DNA from: Myxococcota bacterium
GTDB taxonomy: Bacteria > Myxococcota > Polyangia > GCA-2747355 > JAKLHH01
DNA length: 12,368 nt
Reading direction: 5' to 3'
Assembly: GCA_022710245.1 (NCBI GenBank)
Contig: JAKLHH010000097.1
Coordinates: forward strand, 1-12,368
Shown here: positions 1 to 7,004 of the stretch, one piece after another
Numbering within the stretch: the first letter of the stretch is position 1
Layout: every line of letters begins with the position of its first letter
Program-made: the position numbers and the translations under genes
The notes under the pieces: model-generated
Told to the model about the DNA's origin: nothing
What the model saw: the letters and a program-made list of their open reading frames with translations, nothing else
The model's database searches: none

Positions 1-1
1 C

Positions 2-511
2 CGGACCTCGTACGAGGAGCCGCCCGTCTATCAGCAGCTCCTCGACGCCGTGCGCGAGGGAGCACGCGAGGCGGCGGAGCTCGTCGGGGAGCAGGTCGCC
101 CCCCTGCCCGGGGGGCTGGTCCTGCGCTCGGTCGGACAGGTGTACTCGCGGCCAGGCTGCTGCGCGGACCTCGCCGATCTCGCGGGGTGGGAGGAGGCGG
201 CCGGGCATCGCCACCCCACCCCGCGGATGCTCTGGACCGGCCACCCGTTTCACTACATCCGCCACGAAGCTGGGTGGCTCGTGCTGAGCTGCGCCACCGA
301 GGGCAGCGCGGAGACGGTCCGGCCCGACCTCGCGCGCCTCGATCCGGTGGTGCTGCGCGTCGCGCTCGCCGCGGCGCGAGCGCAGGTCGAGCAGCTCGCG
401 AGGCGCCTCCGGCCCATCGCCGAGGCGGCGTTCGGCGCTGAGACCGCTCCAGTGCTCGTCGAGAAGCTGGTCGGGCCAGCGCCGTCTCCGAGCGACGCCG
501 CTTCGCGGTGA
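2..511 (+). CDS. Unknown protein, 3' part (5' end outside window)
   Basis: The reading frame is open from the first full codon at base 2 to a TGA at 509-511, giving 169 visible residues; a GTG at 50 is in frame, but coding-like sequence (SYEEPPVYQQLLDAV) runs upstream of it, so the gene very probably starts outside the window. I do not recognise the family. A Cys-Cys pair is followed by an acidic stretch, then a central aromatic block (MLWTGHPFHYI, then GWLVLSC), and a C-terminal Ala/Arg/Leu-rich segment likely to be one long helix. There is no signal peptide or membrane segment in the visible part. Third positions are almost all G or C, supporting real coding. It is convergent with the lipoprotein gene that ends at 711, with a hairpin at 600-630 between them. 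A small cytoplasmic protein is the plain reading; function unknown. Confidence 0.72.
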   Translation, partial: RTSYEEPPVYQQLLDAVREGAREAAELVGEQVAPLPGGLVLRSVGQVYSRPGCCADLADLAGWEEAAGHRHPTPRMLWTGHPFHYIRHEAGWLVLSCATEGSAETVRPDLARLDPVVLRVALAAARAQVEQLARRLRPIAEAAFGAETAPVLVEKLVGPAPSPSDAASR

Positions 512-599
512 CGGCGAGTCGTGGCGCTGTCCTCGTGCCTGCGGGGTCGCTCCCGCTGACGCTCATCATCAGGCAGCCAGACCTCGGGCGCGAGGCAGC

Positions 600-630
600 T
601 CACCGGGCCCGGCGAAGACCGGCCCGGTGA
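600..630. terminator. Hairpin in convergent gap, possible terminator
   Basis: A perfect 10-bp inverted repeat (TCACCGGGCC at 600-609, GGCCCGGTGA at 621-630) encloses an 11-base loop. It lies 88 bases after the stop of the left-edge gene in the gap between two convergent genes. No T-run follows on either strand, so a classical intrinsic terminator is not proved. A second small stem (CCTCG/CGAGG, 582-595) sits just before it. Confidence 0.4.
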
Positions 631-680
631 CCTCGTCTACCAGCCGCGCAACCTCGCGGCGAGGGTGTACCTGGAGTAAT

Positions 681-709
681 CACGCGGAGCAGGCTTGAGC
701 CGCCGCGTG
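681..709 (-). terminator. Hairpin just after the VWA-like lipoprotein gene
   Basis: A 7-bp perfect stem (CACGCGG at 681-687 with CCGCGTG at 703-709) plus an inner GGC/GCC stem with a TTGA loop forms a compact hairpin. It starts two bases after the minus-strand stop codon at 711-713. Its position suits 3'-end formation for that gene. Only a weak T-containing tail (GATTACT) follows on the minus strand. Confidence 0.45.
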
Positions 710-710
710 C

Positions 711-2775
711 TCAATGAGTCCACCAGCGGTAGGTGGCGATCAGCTCGGACGCCTTGGTGCGCGTGATCCCGACCAGCGCGAGGCTGTTCGTGTGCGGTCG
801 GTAGTCGAAGCCGACCTGGCGGCTGCGCACGAGCTGCGTGCCGTCCAGCGCCGCCGCGACGGAGGCGCTGATCGGCCGGCGATCGAGGACCAGCGTCTGG
901 TCCGGCCCCGGCGCGCCGTCGATGATCTGCTGCAGCGTCAGTCCCAGGTCCTGCTGGCAGAGGTCGCCCGTCGCGCCGCCCGTGCCCTGCATCAGCTCCC
1001 AGTAGCCGTGCCCCACGCGCGAGATGCAGCTGCTCCCGCAGACCCCGCCGAGGAGGCTCACCGTCGCCGCCACCTCGGGATCAGTCTGCCCGGTGAAGTA
1101 GCGGTAGTAGGGCTGCACCACATAGTCGAGGTGAGCCCACGTCACCGCGTCGAGCTGGCACGGCGAGGCGTCCGCCAGGAGCCCCGCGTCGAGGACCTCC
1201 TGGGCTGGCTCGGCGCTGGCCACCACGATCATCAGCTTCGCGTCCGGGCGGATGCGGTCGGCAAGGCCGGCCGCGCGCGGCAGGTGGCGCGAGACGGCGC
1301 TCATCGCGTTGCTGAGGCCGTACGCCTTGCCGCTCAGCTCGCCGGGCGCGTCGGCGAGGCAGGTCGCGAAGGCGGCCGCCTCGCTGGCGGCGAGGAAGCG
1401 GTCGGTCGGCGCGGTCCCTCCGTCGCAGCAGCGACCGACGGCGCCGGCGCAGCCCGGGCTGGTGCTGTCCGGCGCGCAGGTCCCGGTCACGCAGAGGCGG
1501 AGGTCGAGCCCGCTCGCCTGTGCGCGCGAGAGGAAGTCCTGCGCGATGCCGGGCAGCGCGCTCGAGGCCGTGTTGCGGTCGACGACCCAGATGACGTCGG
1601 CCTTCGGCGGGCCGGCGAGGGGCGTGAGCTCGCAGGCCGTCCCCACGCCGGCGCCCGGGAGCGCCAGGCCCGTCCCGCTCGCGAGGTCGTCGAGGACGAT
1701 CCCGGTCTCGTCGCCCCGGTCGTCGTAGCGGGCCTGCCGGGCGACGCCCCCGAGGAGCACCACGTGCCACTGGCTCGCGTCCCCGTCGTCGACCGGCTGG
1801 CCCTTGACCCGGAGCGGCTGCCCCTGGGCGTCGCGCTTGAAGGCGAAGCGGCGCACGGCCGCGAGGCGCACAGCCATCGCGGTGGCGGCGACGCCGTAGT
1901 CCGCGGGGAGCTTGCCGAGCTCCGGCACCGACTTCCCGAGGAGCGCGGCGACGAGCTGGTCGCGCAGGGCAGGGGCGGTGGTCGGCGCGCCGGGGACCAC
2001 CTCGAGCGAGAAGCCGGCGATCAGATCGAAGCCGTCGTGGGTCCACCAGGCCGAGCTGGGCGCCTTCAGCGTCACGCTGGCGCCCGGTAGCCGCGCGCGC
2101 ACCTCGTCCGCGAGCGTGGCCACCTCCGCGACGAGGCTCGAGCTCGCGGTGGGCCGCGAGACGATCAGCCCCGCGACCTCGGCGGTCGCGAGGTCGTGGT
2201 CGATCAGCGCGGCGGCCTGCCAGCGCGCCGCCCCCTGGAGCGTGAGCGGCGTGTAGCGCGCGTGCTCGCGGAGCGCGAGCTGCCAGTCGCAGCCCTGCGG
2301 GCTGCCGCCCGGGGGCGTCGAGACCTGGCTCTTCACCAGCTGCAGCCGCGGGCGCCCGCGCGGGTCGTCGACGGTGGCGTCGCGGCAGACCGTGAGCCCG
2401 CGGGTGGAGTCGAGCTTGCCGTCCCCGAAGGTGTCGCGGCGCGTGGGGCTGGTCTCGCCCTGCGAGCACGAGGGGGAGAGCGCGGGCTCGCAGAGACCCC
2501 CCTTGCAGGACTGGCCCGCGCCGCAGCCGTCGGCGCCGAGGAGGCAGCTCGCGGCCGGAGGCGCAGCCCTCGAGGCCGTTCGGCAGGCGGTCGCCGTCCG
2601 CGTCGCCGTCGGGATCCGCGCAGGCTGGCGCGGGGCCGAGCTCGATCGCGATCGCGGCGTCGGCGCGCTGCGAGGACGCCTCCGGGCACGCGCCGAGGGC
2701 CGCCGGCGCGAGCAGCGCGAGGACGAGCAGCCGGACCAGCGGGACGAGCCGCCGGGGGCGCGGCGCGACGTGCAT
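711..2775 (-). CDS. Lipoprotein with Cys-rich and VWA-like domain, frameshifted
   Basis: The start is the ATG at 2775, preceded six bases away by GAGGAGG. The first 29 residues are a signal peptide (Arg-rich, then LVLALLAPAALGA) ending at lipobox Cys30. A thrombospondin-type Asp repeat (DPDGDADGD, then NGLEGC) follows. The coding signal then jumps to another minus frame between about 2563 and 2546. From there it runs unbroken to the TGA at 711: a Cys-rich stretch (CLLGADGCGAGQSC), about 200 residues without recognised motifs, then a VWA-like domain (DVIWVVDRN at about 1610, RPDAKLMIVVASAEP near 1230) and a beta-rich tail ending YRWWTH. Removing one base would give about 687 residues. The layout matches VWA lipoproteins common in myxobacteria, but Asp-x-Ser-x-Ser is replaced by D-R-N-T-A. 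It may be a young pseudogene or an assembly error. It is divergent from the gene at 2942. Confidence 0.78.
2546..2563 (-). other. Apparent single-base frameshift site
   Basis: Upstream, the frame set by the ATG at 2775 gives sensible protein as far as NGLEGC. Downstream, that frame becomes Arg/Pro-rich noise, while the frame one base later gives CLLGADGCGAGQSC and everything after it. Deleting one C in the GCCTCC stretch (about 2557-2562) would give GLEGCAPAASCLLG. No slippery heptamer is visible, so programmed frameshifting is unlikely. Confidence 0.75.
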
Positions 2776-2781
2776 GACCTG

Positions 2782-2788
2782 CCTCCTC
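2782..2788 (-). promoter_or_regulatory. Ribosome binding site deciding the start at 2775
   Basis: GAGGAGG on the minus strand lies six bases before the ATG at 2775. This near-perfect anti-16S match fixes the lipoprotein start and shows that the signal-peptide frame is the real beginning of the gene, although the downstream coding frame differs. Confidence 0.75.
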
Positions 2789-2922
2789 GGAAGTGACGTG
2801 CCCGAGGTTGCCGAGACCCGAGTCTCCCTGGCGTACGCCGTCAGCTCACGAGCTGGCTATCGCTACCTGACGGTGGGACCGCGCTGCGCCGCGCTCGCCA
2901 GGGGCGCCGTGGTACACTGCGG

Positions 2923-2937
2923 CACCTCACGAAGGTG
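2923..2937 (+). promoter_or_regulatory. Small inverted repeat overlapping the RBS of the 2942 gene
   Basis: CACCT (2923-2927) and AGGTG (2933-2937) form a perfect 5-bp stem with a CACGA loop. The right arm is the Shine-Dalgarno sequence of the gene at 2942. It could weakly hide the ribosome site, but five base pairs in GC-rich DNA can arise by chance. A TACACT at 2913-2918 is a possible -10 element without a convincing -35. Confidence 0.25.
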
Positions 2938-2941
2938 ATCG

Positions 2942-3547
2942 ATGGCCCTCGCCCTGTGCGTGGAGACGCTCGACGGTGAGCCCGCGAGGCTGACGAGCTG
3001 CGTGGCGCTCGTCGGCCGGCAGCCTGGCCTGTCGCTCGGTGCCGGCGGCGAGCCGTGCTGGCAGGAGGAGCACGGGCCGCTGGTCCGGCTCTGCGTGGCG
3101 CAGGACGGCCGCCTCGTGCTGCTGCGGGAGGGAGGGGCCGCGGCCGTGACGGTGGCCCGCGCAGGGCGCGCCCTCGACGTGCCGCCCGAGCGGCCGGTCT
3201 TCGTCCTGGACAAAGACGAGGTGAGGGTGGGGCAGGGCGGGTGGCTGCGGCTGCACGTACACGGCGAGGCCGAGGAGATCGCCCCGCCGCAGCGGGTCGA
3301 GCTCCAGGGCGCGCCGTCCGGAGCGCGGCGCTGGCTGCTCGCCGGCGCGGCGGCGCTGGCGCTCGGGGCGACCGCCGGCTTCGGAGGAGGCGGGGCCGAG
3401 CCCACGGCGCCCGCGACGCGACCCGGCGCCGACGCCTCGGCGACGCGCCCCGACGCCGGGCCGGCGAGCCGACCCATCGAGGTGCGCGACTACCCCCCCG
3501 CACCGCCTCATCGGCCGCCGCGTGGCTGCGGGGGTTGTTCACAGTGA
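2942..3547 (+). CDS. Single-pass membrane protein, possible degenerate FHA-like head
   Basis: A 201-residue protein begins at ATG 2942; AAGGTG lies four bases before it. There is no signal peptide. Residues 1-120 are beta-rich. Their order resembles a forkhead-associated fold: a VGR near residue 24, an EEHGPL segment, VTVARAGRAL where FHA has its Asn-Gly turn, then VFVLDKDEVRVG before a last strand (LRLHVHG). The conserved Ser and Asn for phosphothreonine binding are not evident, so this is tentative. A hydrophobic helix (WLLAGAAALALGA, about residues 130-147) follows, then a low-complexity Ala/Pro/Thr/Asp tail ending in a Pro/Arg-rich stretch and CGGCSQ. The likely topology is a cytoplasmic head with a periplasmic tail carrying a CxxC. 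It is divergent from the 2775 lipoprotein and ends four bases from its convergent neighbour. A regulatory or anchoring role would be a guess. Confidence 0.7.
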   Translation: MALALCVETLDGEPARLTSCVALVGRQPGLSLGAGGEPCWQEEHGPLVRLCVAQDGRLVLLREGGAAAVTVARAGRALDVPPERPVFVLDKDEVRVGQGGWLRLHVHGEAEEIAPPQRVELQGAPSGARRWLLAGAAALALGATAGFGGGGAEPTAPATRPGADASATRPDAGPASRPIEVRDYPPAPPHRPPRGCGGCSQ

Positions 3548-3551
3548 CGGG

Positions 3552-4421
3552 TCACGGCGCCGCGAGCGGCCCGTGCACCACGAGCTGTCCGTTCTCGATC
3601 GTGCACCAGCTCACGTTGGTCCACTCGACGATCGTCGGCCGGCCCGGATCGAGCAGATACGGACCGTAGCCGAAGGAGTGGTTGCTCGCGCCCTTGCCGT
3701 AGAAGCAGACGTTCTTCAGCCCCAGGGTCCCCGGCCGCCCATCCGTGTGGAAGCGCAGCCCGTAGGGGCCGCCCCAGAAGAGCGTGTCCGAGATCCGCAG
3801 GTCCAGCGCGTAGGAGTCCGCGACGAAGACGCCCGCCGTCGCCGCCGTGTTGTACCCGCGGATCGTGGTGTGCGCGAGGTTCATCGTGGCCGTCGGGGAG
3901 TTGTCGGGGTCGTAGCACTGGATGATGTCGGCGTGGTCGTCGCCCTGCCCCTGGGCCTCGAGCCAGCTGCTCGTGATGTTCATCGTGCCGCTGCCCGCGC
4001 ACCGGTACCCCTCGCGGACCCCGCCGTTCGGGCCGCCGCCGAGGCGCACGCGGGTGATGCTCGTGGTCCCGCTCTCGCACGCGTTGAAGATGACCGCGTC
4101 CCCCTGGGCCGTGGTGATGCTGCGATCCGACACGTTCGCGCCGCAGGCCAGCGAGAGCGGCCCGCCGGCCGACACGTTCGCAAAGAACTGCGCGTCGTCG
4201 AAGGCGAACGGGAACGGATGCGTCCCCGCGCTGGCGTCCTGCTGGGGGGGCGCGACGCTGCTGTCCAGCGCGACGGGCGCCGCGCGATCCGCGGTGAGCG
4301 CCGGGAGGGGGGCGTCACCCTGGGGATGGGGGCGTGGACCACCTTCCTGCGGCGACACGACCTGCGCCTCGCCGCACGCGAGCAGGAGGGACGCCGTGGC
4401 CGCCAGCAGAGTCACTCGCAT
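3552..4421 (-). CDS. Right-handed beta-helix lipoprotein
   Basis: A 289-residue protein starts at ATG 4421, with AAGGAG seven bases upstream (4434-4429). The signal peptide is short (MRVTLLAATASLLLA) and ends at lipobox Cys16; a Pro/Ala/Asp-rich linker runs to about residue 68. The rest has the short-strand, Asn/Thr/Ser/Gly-rich rhythm of a parallel beta-helix (NITSSWLEAQ, LAHTTIRGYN, LRISDTLFWGG, LGLKNVCFYG). A D-D-H-A-D-x-x-Q segment lies at residues 161-168, a motif recurring in pectate-lyase-like beta-helix proteins. This suggests polysaccharide binding or cleavage outside the inner membrane, but no lyase family or complete active site can be named. The Cys residues could form disulfides after export. 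The gene shares a 161-base divergent promoter region with the hydroxybutyrate oligomer hydrolase gene. Confidence 0.8.
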   Translation of the reverse strand: MRVTLLAATASLLLACGEAQVVSPQEGGPRPHPQGDAPLPALTADRAAPVALDSSVAPPQQDASAGTHPFPFAFDDAQFFANVSAGGPLSLACGANVSDRSITTAQGDAVIFNACESGTTSITRVRLGGGPNGGVREGYRCAGSGTMNITSSWLEAQGQGDDHADIIQCYDPDNSPTATMNLAHTTIRGYNTAATAGVFVADSYALDLRISDTLFWGGPYGLRFHTDGRPGTLGLKNVCFYGKGASNHSFGYGPYLLDPGRPTIVEWTNVSWCTIENGQLVVHGPLAAP

Positions 4422-4582
4422 CGATGCGCTCCTTTCCTGACCGGGCCTTCATCCCGCTGACGCCGGCGGAACCGCACCTGCAAGGAGAAAAGCGCGGCGG
4501 GTCAGGTCGGGGCAGGTGAGGCTGGTTCCCACCTCGCGCCCGAGGGGGCTTATGGCGGGCAGGTACAGGAGAGGAGAGGTCC
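4422..4582. promoter_or_regulatory. Divergent promoter region
   Basis: These 161 bases lie between the divergent starts at 4421 (beta-helix lipoprotein) and 4583 (oligomer hydrolase), so both promoters are expected here. I see no convincing -35/-10 pair: TATGGC at 4551-4556 is a possible -10 for the plus strand but has no good partner. An AGGTG/CACCT pair (about 4513-4533) is a weak dyad. No riboswitch was recognised. Confidence 0.4.
4567..4579 (+). promoter_or_regulatory. Ribosome binding site of the oligomer hydrolase gene
   Basis: The purine run AGGAGAGGAGAGG ends three bases before the ATG at 4583, and its GAGGAG core (4571-4576) is six bases away. This favours 4583 over in-frame ATGs at 4586, 4607 and 4625, although the last would give a more ordinary signal-peptide length. 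Confidence 0.6.
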
Positions 4583-6862
4583 ATGATGCGAGGAGCAGGC
4601 ACCCTGATGGGGCGAGGCACCCTGATGCGGCGAGGCTGTCTCACTGCGATGCTGGTCGTGACGCTGGCGGCGGGGTGCTCCTCGTCGGATGGACAGCCCG
4701 CGAGCGACGCCGGTCTGGACGGGACGCGGAGCGACGGCCTGGGCAGCGACACCGGCCACCGCCCGGACGGCCTGCAGCCCGACCACAAGGGCCCGGACGC
4801 GGGCCCGCCGCTGAACGTCAAGCCCGCCAACGTGGGGAAGATCGCGGTCGCCGACTACGACGGGACCACCAACGATCTGCTCACCGCGGGGCTGGGCAAG
4901 ACAGGGCTGACCGGAGCCTCGCCGACGTACTCCAGCCCGCCGACCGCCGCCGAGCTCCGCACCGGGGCCATCTACAACAACTACCGGGCGCTCGTGGACA
5001 CCACGGCGGGCGGCGGCTTCGGCACCCTGTTCGGTCCCAACCTCGACGCCGCGGGGCAGAGCACCCTCGGCGAGGGCAAGATCGCGGGCAAGGAGTACCT
5101 CGCCTTCATGGACGACGGCAGCGGCACCCGGAACGTGACCGCCATGGTCCAGGTGCCGAGCACGTTCGACAAGAAGAGCCCCTGCATCGTCACCGCGGCC
5201 TCGTCCGGCTCACGCGGCATCTACGGCGCGGTCGCCACCTCGGGCGAGTGGGGCCTCAAGCGTGGCTGCGCGGTCGTCTACACGGACAAGGGCACCGGGA
5301 TCGGCCTGCACGATCTGGCCACCGACACGGTGACGCTCATCGACGGCACGCGCAAGGACCGCAAGACCGCCGGCAGCAGCGCGAACTTCGCCGCCGCGCT
5401 GAGCGACGCCGAGCTCGCCGCGTTCAACGCGTCCACCCCGAATCGGCTGGCCAACAAGCACCTGCACTCGCGGCAGAACCCGGAGAAGGACTGGGGCGAG
5501 AGCACGCTCGACGCGATCCGCTTCGGCTTCTACGTGCTCAACGAGCAGTTCGCGGCGCTCGATCCGGCGAGCGGCAAGCGCCTGCGCGAGCTCCGCCCCG
5601 AGAACACCATCGTGATCGCCACCTCGGTCTCGAACGGCGCCGGGGCGGCGGTCGCCGCCGCCGAGCTCGACAAGGAGTCGCTGGTCGACGGCCTGGTCGC
5701 CTCGGAGCCCAACGCCCAGCCGGGCGATCTGGCCGGCGCCAAGATCGTGGTCGGCGGCGCCGAGGTGGCCGGCCTGGGCAAGACCCTGGCGGACTACATG
5801 TCCTGCGCGGGCGTGTACGCGCCCTGCGCCATCCTCGCCGCCGGCACTCGCCCCGAGGTCAGCGTGCAGCCGAGCGCCGCGCAGCTCACCTATGCCCAGA
5901 ACCGCTGCGCGGCGCTGAAGCAGCTCGGCCTGCTCGCCGGCGCCACCCCCCAGGCGCAGGCAGACGAGTCGGTGAGCAAGGTCCTCGCCTGCGGCTGGAG
6001 CCCGGAGAGCCTGCCGCTCGTGCTCTCGCACGTGAACTACTACGACTCGCTGGCCGTGGACTACGCGAACGCGTATGGCGAGTTCAGCGTCACCGAGAAC
6101 CTGTGCGGCTACAGCGTGGCAGCGACCGACACCTCGGGAGCCGTGATCCCGATGCCCGCGGACAAGCTGCTGCTCACCTTCTCCACCAACAACGGAGCGC
6201 CGGACTCGAGCACCACGCCGGGGCTCGTCTACAACCTGGCCCCGGGCGGCGCGCGGCGCCTCGACGTCGCGGCCTCGCCGAGCACCGGCCTGCTCGACCG
6301 CGCCCTCGACGGCATCCTCTGCGTGCGCGGTCTGGTCCTCGGAAGAGACGCGGTGACCGGCGCGGCCCTCAGCGGGGAGATGGCGAAGCAGGCGGCCCGG
6401 GTGGCAGCGGGCATCGCTCAGGTCCAGCGCACCGGCGACCTCGGCGGCCGACCCGCCATCATCCTGCAGGGGCAAGCCGACGCCCTGCTGCCCATCAACA
6501 ACACCGGACGAGCGTACTTCGCCAGGAACCAGAAGGTGGAGGGCGCCAGCAGCAAGGCGGTCTACTACGAGATCAGCAACGCCCAGCACCTCGATGTGCT
6601 GCTGACCATCCCCTCCTACAAGCTGGATGGGCGCTTCGTCCCGCTGCACTACTACTTCGTGCAGGCCCTCGACCTCATGCTGGCGCACCTGCGTCAGGGG
6701 GCGCCGCTGCCGCCGAGCCAGCTGGTCCGGACGACGCCCCGCGGTCAGGGCTCGGCAGGGGCGAACCCCATCACCACGGCCAACGTGCCGAAGATCGCCG
6801 TCGCGCCGGCGGCGAGCGACGCCATCTCGTTCAAGGGCGACACGCTGATCATCCCGAAGTGA
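4583..6862 (+). CDS. 3-hydroxybutyrate oligomer hydrolase, lipoprotein form (EC 3.1.1.22)
   Basis: This 759-residue protein matches the D-(-)-3-hydroxybutyrate oligomer hydrolase family, which cleaves short oligomers from poly-3-hydroxybutyrate breakdown to monomers. Recognisable blocks are an N-terminal VADYDGTTNDLLTAGLG, the serine motif SVSNGAG (likely nucleophile Ser350), VASEPNAQ, GRPAIILQGQADALLP (likely acid Asp633), NAQHLDVLL (likely His669) and the tail RFVPLHYYFVQALDLMLAHL with PPSQLVRTTPRG. Triad roles are assigned by position, not proved. The signal peptide has a hydrophobic core (LTAMLVVTLAAG) and lipobox-like end at Cys32. A linker with eight Asp in about 45 residues follows, so the enzyme is probably membrane-anchored outside the cytoplasm. 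A strong purine-rich RBS supports ATG 4583; ATG 4625 would give Cys18. It is divergent from the beta-helix lipoprotein and 151 bases ahead of a methyltransferase gene. Confidence 0.9.
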   Translation: MMRGAGTLMGRGTLMRRGCLTAMLVVTLAAGCSSSDGQPASDAGLDGTRSDGLGSDTGHRPDGLQPDHKGPDAGPPLNVKPANVGKIAVADYDGTTNDLLTAGLGKTGLTGASPTYSSPPTAAELRTGAIYNNYRALVDTTAGGGFGTLFGPNLDAAGQSTLGEGKIAGKEYLAFMDDGSGTRNVTAMVQVPSTFDKKSPCIVTAASSGSRGIYGAVATSGEWGLKRGCAVVYTDKGTGIGLHDLATDTVTLIDGTRKDRKTAGSSANFAAALSDAELAAFNASTPNRLANKHLHSRQNPEKDWGESTLDAIRFGFYVLNEQFAALDPASGKRLRELRPENTIVIATSVSNGAGAAVAAAELDKESLVDGLVASEPNAQPGDLAGAKIVVGGAEVAGLGKTLADYMSCAGVYAPCAILAAGTRPEVSVQPSAAQLTYAQNRCAALKQLGLLAGATPQAQADESVSKVLACGWSPESLPLVLSHVNYYDSLAVDYANAYGEFSVTENLCGYSVAATDTSGAVIPMPADKLLLTFSTNNGAPDSSTTPGLVYNLAPGGARRLDVAASPSTGLLDRALDGILCVRGLVLGRDAVTGAALSGEMAKQAARVAAGIAQVQRTGDLGGRPAIILQGQADALLPINNTGRAYFARNQKVEGASSKAVYYEISNAQHLDVLLTIPSYKLDGRFVPLHYYFVQALDLMLAHLRQGAPLPPSQLVRTTPRGQGSAGANPITTANVPKIAVAPAASDAISFKGDTLIIPK
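4598..4633 (+). repeat. Two tandem 18-bp repeats in the signal-peptide region
   Basis: GGCACCCTGATGGGGCGA (4598-4615) is followed at once by GGCACCCTGATGCGGCGA (4616-4633), 17 of 18 bases identical. They encode GTLMGR then GTLMRR, and each unit carries its own in-frame ATG. This looks like a recent in-frame duplication that lengthened the N terminus ahead of the hydrophobic core. Confidence 0.85.
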
Positions 6863-6876
6863 TCCGAGGCGGCGCT

Positions 6877-6896
6877 CGTTCCGGTTGACCGGCACG
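6877..6896 (+). terminator. Weak dyad after the oligomer hydrolase gene
   Basis: CCGG-TTGA-CCGG (6881-6892) lies 18 bases after the stop at 6862, with an outer CGT/ACG pair across one mismatch. It is short and lacks a T-run, so it could equally be a protein-binding palindrome or chance. Confidence 0.2.
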
Positions 6897-6961
6897 TCAC
6901 GGCGGCGTAGGTTCGTCGGTAGATGGTGCTTGTCGCGTAGATCCCCCCGTCGAAGCGTGAA

Positions 6962-6994
6962 GTGAGAGCGAGCTCACCCAGGCACTTGTGTGCC
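6962..6994 (+). promoter_or_regulatory. Two adjacent small hairpins in the methyltransferase leader
   Basis: GTGAG/CTCAC (6962-6966 with 6973-6977, six-base loop) is followed by GGCAC/GTGCC (6981-6985 with 6990-6994, TTGT loop). The second stem ends one base before the AAGGAAGGG ribosome site. They could be an operator or a 5'-leader structure that tunes translation. Each is only 5 bp. Confidence 0.3.
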
Positions 6995-6995
6995 C

Positions 6996-7004
6996 AAGGA
7001 AGGG
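6996..7004 (+). promoter_or_regulatory. Ribosome binding site choosing ATG 7014
   Basis: AAGGAAGGG lies nine bases before ATG 7014. An in-frame GTG at 6990 sits upstream of this element and inside a hairpin arm, so 7014 is the better start. Confidence 0.6.

Noticed and set aside
714..2090. Plus-strand open frame opposite the VWA-like lipoprotein
   Set aside because: Arg/Ala/Val-rich composition, no motifs, and the opposite strand has a coherent protein with Cys-rich and VWA-like blocks.
1081..2545. Continuation of the signal-peptide frame beyond the frameshift as one 564-residue protein
   Set aside because: After about residue 71 the translation turns to Arg/Pro/Ala noise, while the neighbouring frame holds conserved-looking sequence to the stop at 711.
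4625..4690. Twin-arginine (Tat) signal in the oligomer hydrolase (MRRGCLTA)
   Set aside because: Only the Arg pair matches; the rest of the Tat consensus is absent and a lipobox-like site explains the N terminus better.
4516..6888. Long open frame (790 codons) in another plus frame over the oligomer hydrolase gene
   Set aside because: Its translation is Arg/Gly/Ala/Pro noise without motifs, while the overlapping frame matches a known enzyme family along its length. High GC removes stop codons from alternative frames.
5210..6895. Long minus-strand open frame opposite the oligomer hydrolase
   Set aside because: Val/Arg/Gly/Ala-rich translation typical of an antisense shadow, without motif or credible start.
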